A stretch of DNA of 64,000 nt from SZUA-430 sp040381215 (GTDB taxonomy: Bacteria > Pseudomonadota > Alphaproteobacteria > Micropepsales > Micropepsaceae): NCBI GenBank assembly GCA_040381215.1, contig JBEIHO010000006.1, positions 1 to 64,000 on the forward strand, in the 5' to 3' direction. A program made the position numbers and the translations under genes. The notes under the pieces are model-generated. The model did no database searches. It saw only the letters and a program-made list of their open reading frames with translations, and was not told the DNA's origin. Shown here one piece after another: positions 50,297 through 58,445 of this stretch. Position 1 is the stretch's first letter, and each line of letters opens with the position of its first letter.

Positions 50297-52516
50297 TCAG
50301 AACGGGACGACAAATTTGCCGTTCTTGGGCCACCCCTTGGGCACCAGGCGTCCGGATTGCGCGCGCCCCCCGACATATTCCTTGAGCTCACCCTTCTCCC
50401 AGGTCCGCCCGTTATAGTCCTTCAGGCCATCGGCCAGCACGAAAACGGCGGCATCGTTCAGGCCACCATCCTTGAACTTCTGCAGCGCCACACCCTTGCC
50501 GCGCGCCATCTCCGGCACCTCGCCGACACCGAATACGACCATCTTCCTGTTATCACCAATCAGGGCCACATGATCGCCCGAGACCGGCGTGCAGACCCGC
50601 GCCTCTTCCAGCGGATCGACATTGAGAACCTGCTTGCCACCACGCTTCTGGGCAAGCACTTCGTCCTCGGGAACGATGAACCCGCGCCCGGTGTTCGAGG
50701 CCACCAGAAGCTTGCGACCGGGCAGGTGCACGAACATCGCGACGATGTCCTGGTCATTCTCCATGTCGCACATCAGGCGAATGGGCTCGCCATGCCCGCG
50801 TCCGCCCGGCAACTGCGAACAGTCAAGCGTGAAGAAGCGCCCATTGGTCGACAGCACAAGAAGCTTGTCCGTGGTCTGCGCCTTGACCCAGAAGCGTCCC
50901 TTGTCGCCGTCCTTGTACTTCACGTCATCGCTGGGCTCGATATGCCCCTTCATGGCCCTGATCCAGCCCTTCTCCGAGCAGAGAACCGTGATCGGCTCCT
51001 TCTCGACCAGCGATTCAAGCGGCACGTCCTCGATCGCCGGCGCATCAGAGAAGGTCGAGCGGCGCTTGCCCAGCGCGGTCTTCGCCCCGAACCGCGCCCG
51101 TAGCTCCTGGAAGCTCGCCTTCAGCCTGTCATTCTGCAGCTCCTCCGACTTGACGAGGGACTTCAGCTCTTTCTGCTCGGCCTGCAGCGCCTTGTGCTCC
51201 TGTCGGATTTCCATTTCCTCGAGCTTGCGCAAGCTGCGCAGTCGCATGTTGAGGATGGCTTCCGCCTGCATGTCGGTAAGCTTGAACGCCTTGATCAGCT
51301 CGGCCTTGGGCTCGTCCGACGTGCGGATGATCTTGATCACCTTGTCGATGTTCAGGAAGACCGCAAGGTAGCCCTCGAGGATCTCGAGCCGATCCGCGAT
51401 CTTGGCCAGTCTGTGGTTGGCCCGGCGGATCATCACCGCGCGCTGGTGCTCGAGGAAGGCAAGCAGAACCTGCTTCAGGCTCATCACGCGCGGCGTCTGG
51501 TTCGAATCCAGCACCGTCATGTTGAGCGGGAACCGCGTCTCGAGATCCGTCAGGCGGAACACATGCTCCATCAGCATCTCCGCCTCGACATTGCGGCTCT
51601 TGGGCACGAGGACGAGACGTATGTCTTCCGCCGACTCGTCGCGCACATCGTCCAGCAGCGGCAGCTTCTTCTCCGAGATCAGGTCCGCGATCTTCTCGAT
51701 CAGCTTGGACTTTGCGACCTGGAAGGGGATCTCGGTGACGACGATCTGCCAGGTGCCCCGCGCACCTTCTTCCTTGGTCCAGCGGGCACGCACGCGAAAT
51801 CCGCCCTTGCCCGAGCGATAGGCCTCCGCGATCGATGACGCCGGTTCGACCACGATGCCACCCGTCGGGAAGTCCGGCCCCTTGATGTATTGCAGCAGCG
51901 TCTCGTCGCGCGCATTGGGCGTGTTGACCAGATGGATCAGCGCCTGCGCAATCTCGTCGAGGTTATGCGGCGGGATATTGGTCGCCATGCCAACCGCAAT
52001 GCCCGCTGCGCCGTTGGCAAGCAGGTTCGGGAACCCGCCGGGAATGATGACCGGTTCCTGGTCCTCGCCATTATAGGTCGGGCGGAAGTCGGTACCGTCG
52101 TCGTTCAGGCCCTCGAGCAGGATCTGCGCGATCTCGGTCAACCGGCTTTCCGTGTAGCGCATGGCCGCCGCATTGTCGCCGTCGACATTGCCGAAATTGC
52201 CCTGCCCGTCGATCAGCGGATAGCGCAGCGAGAAGCTCTGCGCCATGCGCACCAGCGCGTCATAGATCGACTGGTCGCCATGCGGATGGAACTGGCCCAT
52301 GACGTCACCCACGACGCGCGCGCACTTCTTGAAGCTGGACTTCGGGTCCAGCCCCAGCCGCTGCATCGCAAACAAGAGCCGCCGGTGCACCGGCTTCAAG
52401 CCGTCGCGCACATCCGGCAACGCGCGCTGCATGATGGTCGAAAGCGCATAGGCAAGGTAGCGCTCGCCCAGCGCATCCTTCAGGTCGACCTCACGCACGA
52501 CATCATCGAGGGCCAT
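50297..52516 (-). CDS. parC: DNA topoisomerase IV subunit A
   Basis: 739 residues. The breakage-reunion domain starts with LKDALGERYLAYALSTIMQRALPDVRDGLKPVHRRLL and carries the active Tyr in AAAMRYTESRLT. The C-terminal beta-pinwheel is shorter and lacks the GyrA-box consensus, which points to ParC rather than GyrA. With ParE it decatenates daughter chromosomes. The quinolone-determining region (HPHGDQSIYDALVRMAQ) has Asp at the usual second acidic position and Ser/Glu-type residues that are not obvious resistance changes. It has its own upstream region (AGGAAAG ribosome site) and the terminator listed after it. Confidence 0.93.
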   Translation of the reverse strand: MALDDVVREVDLKDALGERYLAYALSTIMQRALPDVRDGLKPVHRRLLFAMQRLGLDPKSSFKKCARVVGDVMGQFHPHGDQSIYDALVRMAQSFSLRYPLIDGQGNFGNVDGDNAAAMRYTESRLTEIAQILLEGLNDDGTDFRPTYNGEDQEPVIIPGGFPNLLANGAAGIAVGMATNIPPHNLDEIAQALIHLVNTPNARDETLLQYIKGPDFPTGGIVVEPASSIAEAYRSGKGGFRVRARWTKEEGARGTWQIVVTEIPFQVAKSKLIEKIADLISEKKLPLLDDVRDESAEDIRLVLVPKSRNVEAEMLMEHVFRLTDLETRFPLNMTVLDSNQTPRVMSLKQVLLAFLEHQRAVMIRRANHRLAKIADRLEILEGYLAVFLNIDKVIKIIRTSDEPKAELIKAFKLTDMQAEAILNMRLRSLRKLEEMEIRQEHKALQAEQKELKSLVKSEELQNDRLKASFQELRARFGAKTALGKRRSTFSDAPAIEDVPLESLVEKEPITVLCSEKGWIRAMKGHIEPSDDVKYKDGDKGRFWVKAQTTDKLLVLSTNGRFFTLDCSQLPGGRGHGEPIRLMCDMENDQDIVAMFVHLPGRKLLVASNTGRGFIVPEDEVLAQKRGGKQVLNVDPLEEARVCTPVSGDHVALIGDNRKMVVFGVGEVPEMARGKGVALQKFKDGGLNDAAVFVLADGLKDYNGRTWEKGELKEYVGGRAQSGRLVPKGWPKNGKFVVPF

Positions 52517-52657
52517 GTTGCTTTCCTGCCTGTTCGTCCAATCCAGAAGGCGCCTGACTAACGACAGCCGCGACCGCCCGCAAGGGACCCAAACGGCTTA
52601 TATTCAAGGGCTTTTCTTGGGGAAAACCGAAATCGTCGCAGAGATGAGCCCGCCGCC

Positions 52658-53386
52658 TCAGGCTTTCTCCACACGCTGCCCAAACCGCAGCCGCGCCTCG
52701 GGCAGGCCCTTGCCGTGAGCCTCCGCCAGAACCCGCTCGAGGAAATGCGACGTCAGGAGCAGGCCGGATGACAGCGTCTCTCCATCCACAGGCTGGGCGG
52801 CGTCGAACAGAAAACCGGGCAAACGCAGCAGCCGATGCGCAAAGGGTCCCGCCCCTGCCTCGGTAACGGCCCGCCCCGAGCGCGGCGACACATAGGCAAG
52901 CCCCTCCCGCGCCCCGGTCACCGCACAGCTTTCCAGGTCAAGCCCGAAGCCAAGGTCCTCGAGCAGGACCATCTCGAACCGCACAAGCGAGGCAACCCAC
53001 GCGATGCCGGGCTCCAGCACCATGTGCTGCAACACCCCGTCGAGCGCCAGGAACACACGCTCATGCACCTCACGCTCGGGCAGCAACGCCGAACACAGGG
53101 AACAGGCCGCGGCCAGCCCGTCGAGCTTCAACCTGTCATCGAAGAAATGTGCCGCGCGCGCCGCAGACATCTCGGTCGTGTAGGACCCCAACTGGTCATC
53201 CATCCGCGCCCGCCAGTGCACCGACAGCAGGTTTCCCGGCTCCAGCGCCCCCCGCACCCGTCGCGATGCCGCCCCCCGCATCAGGCCCAGATGTCGCCCG
53301 TGCGCGCGCGTCAGGGCTTCGAGAATGGCCCCATGCTCGCCGAAGGGACGAACGGCCAGAACGATGGCATCGTCATTCCAGTCCAC
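52658..53386 (-). CDS. recO: DNA repair protein RecO
   Basis: 242 residues. The OB-fold start WNDDAIVLAVRPFGEHGAILEALTRAHGRHLGLMRGAASRR is diagnostic, followed by a helical C-terminal half with FEMVLLEDLGFGLDLESCAVTGAREGLAYVSPRSGRAVT. RecO loads RecA with RecR on single-stranded DNA. The zinc-ribbon cysteines of some RecO proteins are mostly absent, as is usual in alphaproteobacteria. It begins with GTG at 53386, 33 bases after era, and closes the rpoZ-to-recO gene run. Confidence 0.9.
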   Translation of the reverse strand: MDWNDDAIVLAVRPFGEHGAILEALTRAHGRHLGLMRGAASRRVRGALEPGNLLSVHWRARMDDQLGSYTTEMSAARAAHFFDDRLKLDGLAAACSLCSALLPEREVHERVFLALDGVLQHMVLEPGIAWVASLVRFEMVLLEDLGFGLDLESCAVTGAREGLAYVSPRSGRAVTEAGAGPFAHRLLRLPGFLFDAAQPVDGETLSSGLLLTSHFLERVLAEAHGKGLPEARLRFGQRVEKA

Positions 53387-53419
53387 TGTCGACCCTCGAG
53401 GCTGGCACCAGCAGCATGC

Positions 53420-54346
53420 CTACGCCTCCGGCAGGTCAAGCCCGATCTCGCGGTAATGCATCGGGTCGTCAGCCCAGTTCTCGCGCACCTTCACGAACAG
53501 GAACAGGTGGACCTTGTGGCCGAACTGCGCCTCCATTTCCTTGCGCGCGGTCTGGCCAAGAAGCTTGATGGTCGCCCCGCCCTTGCCCAGCACGATCGCA
53601 CGCTGGCTCTCGCGCTCGACATAGATCGTCTGCTCGAGCCGCGCCGACCCGTCCTCCATCGGCTTCCACTGCTCGGTGATCACCGTGGTGGAATAGGGCA
53701 GTTCCTGGTGCAGGCGGTCATAGATCCGCTCACGCGTGATCTCGGCCGCAAGCAGGCGGATCGGCATGTCGGCAGCCTGGTCGGCCGGATAGGCCCACGG
53801 CCCCTCGGGCACGCGCGACGCAAGATAGGCAAGCAGGTCCGCCGTGCCGTCGCCCTTGGTAGCCGAGACAAGGAACACCTCGTCGAACGCGGCGCGTGCA
53901 CGCAGCTGCTCGATCAGCGGCAGAAGGCGATCGCGTGCAAGTGCATCGACCTTGTTCAGCACCAGGATCGCATGCTGGCCAGCCTCGTTGAGCCGCTTGA
54001 TGATGCTGTCCGTGTCCTGCGCCGACAGCCCGTTCGGCGATTCAATCAGTTCCGGCGCATCGATCAGCAGGCAGACCAGGTCGGCATCCTCCGCACCTGC
54101 CCATGCAGCCTGCACCATGGCGCGGTCGAGCCGCCGGCGCGGCTTGAAGATGCCGGGCGTATCGACAAGAACGACCTGCGCATCGCCGTGCATGGCAACG
54201 CCGCGCACGCGCATGCGCGTCGTCTGCACCTTGCGGCTGACAATCGAGACCTTGGTGCCCACAAGTGCATTGACCAGCGTGGACTTGCCGGCATTCGGAG
54301 CGCCGATGACGGCAACAAAGCCGCAGCGCGTATTCTGGGCCGTCAT
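53420..54346 (-). CDS. era: GTPase Era
   Basis: 308 residues. G1 GAPNAGKSTLVNAL, G2 TT in KVQTTRMRVRG, G3 DTPGIFKP, G4 NKVD and G5 SATKGDG are all present, followed by a C-terminal KH RNA-binding domain with the GKGGATIKLLGQ loop. Era binds 16S rRNA and helps 30S ribosome maturation. It overlaps the rnc stop by four bases, the usual rnc-era pair. Confidence 0.96.
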   Translation of the reverse strand: MTAQNTRCGFVAVIGAPNAGKSTLVNALVGTKVSIVSRKVQTTRMRVRGVAMHGDAQVVLVDTPGIFKPRRRLDRAMVQAAWAGAEDADLVCLLIDAPELIESPNGLSAQDTDSIIKRLNEAGQHAILVLNKVDALARDRLLPLIEQLRARAAFDEVFLVSATKGDGTADLLAYLASRVPEGPWAYPADQAADMPIRLLAAEITRERIYDRLHQELPYSTTVITEQWKPMEDGSARLEQTIYVERESQRAIVLGKGGATIKLLGQTARKEMEAQFGHKVHLFLFVKVRENWADDPMHYREIGLDLPEA

Positions 54347-55086
54347 GGCTCCACCACCTTCAATAGCTTTCGTGCTGCATCCTGTTCCGCCGCGCGCAGG
54401 CTGGCCCCCTCGCCCGAGGCCTGCCCCCGCGTGCCAACCTGAACTTCCACCGTGAAGCGCGGCGCATGATCAGGTCCGTCGCGTCGCTGGAGCCGGTACA
54501 CCGGCGTGCCAAGCTTGTGGGCCTGCGCCCACTCCTGCAAGGCGTTCTTGGGATCTCGCAAGTCCCCCTGCACTTCCGCAAACAACGGCGTCCAGTGATC
54601 CACGACGAAGCGCCGCGCAGCATCAATCCCGCCATCGAGATAGAGGGCAGCGATCAGCGCCTCGCAGGCATCGCCCAGGATGGCAGGCTTCTGCCGCCCC
54701 CCGGCACGCGCCTCGCTGGGCGCCATGATGATCGCCTGGTCAATTCCGCTGGCGATCGCCACGCGGGCGCAGGTTTCCATCCGGACAAGCGCGTTGAGTT
54801 TCAGGGCCAGCGCCCCTTCGCTCTCGCCGGGAAAGCGCGCCACCAGCATCTCGGCGATGAGGAAACCCAGAACCCTGTCGCCCAGGAATTCAAGGCGTTC
54901 GTTGTCCTCCTGGCCCGCACTCGCATGGGTGAGGGCGCGTCTCAGGAGACCTGGATCCTGGAAGGCATGGCCAAAACGAGCCGCAGCCGCCTCCAGCGCG
55001 GCGTCCTCAATGGATGCCTTGGAAGAAGCGTCCGTACCGGATTGCAGCCGGCCATTTCCAGAATTCCCAGTTTTTCGCGCTGCCAT
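54343..55086 (-). CDS. rnc: Ribonuclease III
   Basis: Up to 247 residues. The nuclease signature NERLEFLGDRVLGFLIAEML and the second metal-ligand region ILGDACEALIAALYLDGG are intact, with a C-terminal double-stranded-RNA-binding domain (NALQEWAQAHKLGTPVYRL ... AAEQDAARKLL). The recognisable part begins about at residue 25 (SIEDAALEAAAARFGHAFQDP). The ATG at 55086 lies 80 bases inside lepB and has no clear ribosome site. The codon at 55010-55012 next to the lepB stop is ATT, with AAGG upstream, so the true start is unresolved. Processes rRNA and structured mRNAs. Confidence 0.9.
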   Translation of the reverse strand: MAARKTGNSGNGRLQSGTDASSKASIEDAALEAAAARFGHAFQDPGLLRRALTHASAGQEDNERLEFLGDRVLGFLIAEMLVARFPGESEGALALKLNALVRMETCARVAIASGIDQAIIMAPSEARAGGRQKPAILGDACEALIAALYLDGGIDAARRFVVDHWTPLFAEVQGDLRDPKNALQEWAQAHKLGTPVYRLQRRDGPDHAPRFTVEVQVGTRGQASGEGASLRAAEQDAARKLLKVVEP

Positions 55087-55768
55087 CGGTCGAGAACAAG
55101 ATGAGGTCGGCACGGCCAACCAGGTTTTCCTCTGGGACAAAGCCAACGCCGCTATTGGGTATGCGGCTGTCATTGGACTGGTCCCTGTTGTCACCCATCA
55201 TAAAGTAGTGGCCGGGGGGCACAACGAATTCCTGCGTATCGTCCCAACCCGGATAGCTGGATTCCGTGCTCAGGACATGGTGGCTGACGCCGTTTGGCAG
55301 GGTTTCGAGGTAGCGCTCGATGCGTTCTTCTTCACCATAAGGCGTAACCCGGACATAATCGTCCACGCGCTTCATGCCGACGGGGATCCCGTTGATGTGA
55401 AGAACGCCGTTGATCATCTGGATGCGATCACCGGGAAGACCGACGACACGCTTGATGTAGTCCTCGGAAGGACGGGCGGGCAGCTTGAAAACGACCACAT
55501 CCCCGCGCTCGGGCTGTGCACTCCAGATGCGCCCCGAGAACAGGCGCGGAGACCACGGCAGGCTGTGCTTCGAATAGCCATAGCTGAACTTGGTCACGAA
55601 GAAATAGTCACCGACCAGCAGCGTGTTCTCCATCGACCCGGAGGGGATGTTGAACGGCTGGAAGATGAACGTCCTGATGACGACCGCCAGCAGCAAGGCA
55701 TAGAAAACAATACGGAACACGTTCGCAGACCACCTCACTCGCAAGCCCGCCAGCGATATCCCCTTCAC
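55007..55768 (-). CDS. lepB: Signal peptidase I (second of a tandem pair)
   Basis: 253 residues. One N-terminal helix (VFRIVFYALLLAVVIRTFIF), nucleophile Ser45 (NIPSGSMENTLLVGD), general-base Lys106 (EDYIKRVVGLPGD) and the final GHYFMMGDNRDQSNDSR box. It cleaves signal peptides on the periplasmic side of the inner membrane. About 45 per cent similar by eye to the neighbour at 55779-56537, 10 bases upstream, so the two arose by tandem duplication. Both keep the Ser/Lys dyad. Its 3' end overlaps rnc. Confidence 0.93.
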   Translation of the reverse strand: MKGISLAGLRVRWSANVFRIVFYALLLAVVIRTFIFQPFNIPSGSMENTLLVGDYFFVTKFSYGYSKHSLPWSPRLFSGRIWSAQPERGDVVVFKLPARPSEDYIKRVVGLPGDRIQMINGVLHINGIPVGMKRVDDYVRVTPYGEEERIERYLETLPNGVSHHVLSTESSYPGWDDTQEFVVPPGHYFMMGDNRDQSNDSRIPNSGVGFVPEENLVGRADLILFSTDGSAKNWEFWKWPAAIRYGRFFQGIH

Positions 55769-55778
55769 TGCGCGGCAA

Positions 55779-56537
55779 TCAGTAGATCAGGTTCAGAAGA
55801 CGGCTGTAGCGGATGGCAAAAGGCCACTTCCAGAGCTCCCACATCGCCGCCGAACCATCATGGGAGAAAAAGATGACCTGCGCCCGACCCACCAGATTGG
55901 CCGCCGGCACAAACCCGACATCGCCGCGACTGTCATTCGAATTGTCGCGATTGTCGCCCATCATGAAATAGTGACCCGCCGGGACCACGAACTCTTCCGT
56001 GTCGTCGAACCGGCTTTCATCTTCGCGGTCCAGCACGACATGCTGCGCCCCGTTGGGAAGCGTCTCCATGAAGCGGGCAACCTGGACCTCGCTGCCGTCC
56101 TCGCGCGTTTCCACGCGGTCCTCGATGCGCTCGAGCTTGACGGGTTGCCCGTTGATGTGAAGGACGCCGCCAATCATCTGGATGCGATCCCCAGGCAAGC
56201 CAATCACACGCTTTATGTAGTCCTGTGCCGGATCGCTTGGCAGGCGGAAGACAACAACGTCGCCCCGCCCCGCCTCGCCACCCAGGATGCGATCTTCCCC
56301 CGCCTGCGCCGGGGCGATCAGCGGAATGGAATAAACCGAATACCCATAGCTGAACTTCGTCACGAAGAGATAATCGCCAACCTCGAGCGATCCCTCCATC
56401 GAACTCGACGGGATGCGGAACGGCTGGAACAGCAGGATCTGCACGAATGCCACGATACCTACGATGGTACCGATCGACTTCGCCGTCTCGATCACGCTTT
56501 CGTTCTTCCACCAAGGCTTGCTGCTTGCGTCCGACAT
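55779..56537 (-). CDS. lepB: Signal peptidase I (first of a tandem pair)
   Basis: 252 residues with all catalytic elements: N-terminal helix (IGTIVGIVAFVQILLFQPF), nucleophile Ser46 (RIPSSSMEGSLEVGD), Lys109 (DYIKRVIGLPGD), and HYFMMGDNRDNSNDSRGDVGFV. A longer acidic insert (PAQAGEDRILGGEAGRG) and different substrate-pocket loops separate it from the second copy. Which copy is the main enzyme cannot be told. It is read from the acpS side of the operon, 130 bases downstream of acpS. Confidence 0.93.
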   Translation of the reverse strand: MSDASSKPWWKNESVIETAKSIGTIVGIVAFVQILLFQPFRIPSSSMEGSLEVGDYLFVTKFSYGYSVYSIPLIAPAQAGEDRILGGEAGRGDVVVFRLPSDPAQDYIKRVIGLPGDRIQMIGGVLHINGQPVKLERIEDRVETREDGSEVQVARFMETLPNGAQHVVLDREDESRFDDTEEFVVPAGHYFMMGDNRDNSNDSRGDVGFVPAANLVGRAQVIFFSHDGSAAMWELWKWPFAIRYSRLLNLIY

Positions 56538-56667
56538 CGCGTCCCTGTCCCGCGTGAACCCACACGTTTTCTGGATATCAGATGGAGTTTGCAGGAAAAA
56601 GTGTCAATGCGATGGCGATTAAAAACCCCTAACCGCCTGCAGGGGAATTGGCGCCGCCGATACCCCG

Positions 56668-57075
56668 CTAAGGCGAGGTTTGCGGCACCGCCGAGATGAT
56701 CACGATCGCCTGCGCCAGCGGGTAATCGTCAGTGATCGACAGGTCGATCTGCGCCACCATGCCCGCAGGAACCATGGTTTTCAGCCGTTCAGCGGCGCCG
56801 CCTGTCAGTTCCATCGTCGGCTTGCCCGACCGCAGGTTCACCACGCCCAGGTCCCGCCAGTAGACGCTCTTGCGAAAACCTGTCCCCAGCGCTTTCGAGC
56901 ACGCCTCCTTGGCGGCAAACCGCTTGGCATAGGAGGCAGCCCGGTTGCGGCGGCCCTCGGATTTGCGCTGCTCCGTCGGCGTGAACAGCCGCTGCACGAA
57001 ACGATCGCCGAAACGCTCAAGGGTCGCCTCGATGCGCCTGATGTCGATCAGATCGCTGCCGATACCGATAATCAT
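56668..57075 (-). CDS. acpS: Holo-[acyl-carrier-protein] synthase
   Basis: 135 residues, the full family size. IIGIGSDLIDIRRIEATLERFGDRFVQRLFT gives the Mg-binding Asp, and AASYAKRFAAKEACSKALGTG the second catalytic box with Glu. It transfers phosphopantetheine from CoA to acyl carrier protein. The ATG at 57075 is preferred; GTG 57084 and TTG 57081 would add three residues. It starts 15 bases after pdxJ, the common pdxJ-acpS pair. Confidence 0.95.
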   Translation of the reverse strand: MIIGIGSDLIDIRRIEATLERFGDRFVQRLFTPTEQRKSEGRRNRAASYAKRFAAKEACSKALGTGFRKSVYWRDLGVVNLRSGKPTMELTGGAAERLKTMVPAGMVAQIDLSITDDYPLAQAIVIISAVPQTSP

Positions 57076-57090
57076 GCGCAACACCGCCGC

Positions 57091-57855
57091 TCAGGCCAAC
57101 TGGACACCGGCCCCACCTCGCGCTTCGTCCATCAACTGGCGCATGCGCCGGATGGCGGCATCAAGCCCCGTGAAGATGGCCTCTCCGATCAGGAAATGCC
57201 CGATATTCAGTTCGACCACCTCTGGCAGGGCCGCGACGGGGCCGACCGTCTCATAATTCAGGCCATGCCCGGCATGCACTTCCAGCCCCAGGCGTGCGGC
57301 CTCCGCCGCGCCCGCACGCAAGCGATCGAGGATCCGGTCGCGCACGGCAAAATCGCCATCCGCATGCGCATCGCAATAGGCGCCTGCGTGTAGCTCGACG
57401 ACATGGGCCCCCAGCCCCCGCGCTGCGGCCAGTTGCAGCGAATTGGCCTCGACAAACAGCGACACACGGATCCCGGCACCGGCCAACTGCCGGACGAACG
57501 GCGCCAGGTGATTATGCTGCGCTGCCACGTCGAGCCCACCTTCGGTCGTTCGCTCTTCGCGACGCTCGGGAACCAGGCACACCGCATGCGGCCTGTGCCT
57601 GAGGGCAATGGCCAGCATCTCCGGCGTCGCCGCCATCTCGAGGTTCAGCGGCCGGCCCATCCCGAAGGCCAGGCGCTCGATGTCCGCATCACTGATATGT
57701 CGCCGGTCTTCGCGCAGGTGCGCCGTGATGCCATCGGCCCCGGCCTCGACCGCCATCAGCGCCGCGCGAAGCGGATCGGGATGACGACCGCCGCGCGCAT
57801 TGCGGATGGTCGCGACGTGGTCGATGTTCACCCCTAGGCGCAGGTGTGCCGTCAT
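57091..57855 (-). CDS. pdxJ: Pyridoxine 5'-phosphate synthase
   Basis: 254 residues. LRLGVNIDHVATIRNARGGRHPDP at the start carries the substrate-binding Asn, His and Arg; ADGITAHLREDRRHI and HAGHGLNYETV supply further active-site residues of the TIM barrel. It condenses deoxyxylulose phosphate with aminoacetone phosphate to form vitamin B6. The ATG overlaps the pyrE stop by one base (TGATG). The open frame upstream lies inside pyrE and is not used. Confidence 0.95.
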   Translation of the reverse strand: MTAHLRLGVNIDHVATIRNARGGRHPDPLRAALMAVEAGADGITAHLREDRRHISDADIERLAFGMGRPLNLEMAATPEMLAIALRHRPHAVCLVPERREERTTEGGLDVAAQHNHLAPFVRQLAGAGIRVSLFVEANSLQLAAARGLGAHVVELHAGAYCDAHADGDFAVRDRILDRLRAGAAEAARLGLEVHAGHGLNYETVGPVAALPEVVELNIGHFLIGEAIFTGLDAAIRRMRQLMDEARGGAGVQLA

Positions 57856-58445
57856 CAGGCGAGACCTCGGCTTCCCGGCTTCACCGCGGGAATGCCCTTG
57901 AGATGCTTGGGAAGTTTGTCGGCTTCCCACGATGGCACCTTCAGGCGCGCAAGGGGAACGAAGGGAACGTCGAACTTGGCGTCTCCACCGGAACGATCGA
58001 TCAGGCAGGCCAGCGCCACGACATTGGCGCCCGTCTTGCGAACCGCATCGATGCATTCACGCGATGAAAGTCCGGTCGATACCACGTCTTCAACGATGAT
58101 GACGTTCATCGTCTTGTCGAGATGGAAATTGCGCCGTAGCTGGAACGCCCCCTCCTGCCGCTCGACGAACATCGCAGGCAACTTCAATTGCCGCGCTGTC
58201 TCATAGCCCGGGATGATCCCGCCCACCGCAGGCGAAACAATGGCATCGATGCGCTTGCGCACCTTGGCCTTGATCTTCAGCGCCAGCGCCTTGCAGAGCT
58301 TGGCCGTACGCTGCGGATACTGGAAGACAAGCGCCTTCTGCAGGAACGTGTCCGAGTGGCGCCCGGACGACAGGATGAAATGCCCCTTCAGCAGGGCGCC
58401 GGCCTTCTCGAATTCGGCAAGCACGTCATCAGGCGTCATCGTCAT
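57855..58445 (-). CDS. pyrE: Orotate phosphoribosyltransferase
   Basis: 196 residues. FILSSGRHSDTFLQKAL at the N-terminal side, conserved AIVSPAVGGIIPGYETARQL, and the PRPP-binding motif VIIVEDVVSTGLSS are characteristic. It makes OMP from orotate and PRPP in pyrimidine synthesis. The start at 58445 is supported by AGGAAG; it overlaps the end of the relA/spoT gene by 17 bases. An ATG at 58463 is the alternative. Confidence 0.94.
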   Translation of the reverse strand: MTMTPDDVLAEFEKAGALLKGHFILSSGRHSDTFLQKALVFQYPQRTAKLCKALALKIKAKVRKRIDAIVSPAVGGIIPGYETARQLKLPAMFVERQEGAFQLRRNFHLDKTMNVIIVEDVVSTGLSSRECIDAVRKTGANVVALACLIDRSGGDAKFDVPFVPLARLKVPSWEADKLPKHLKGIPAVKPGSRGLA

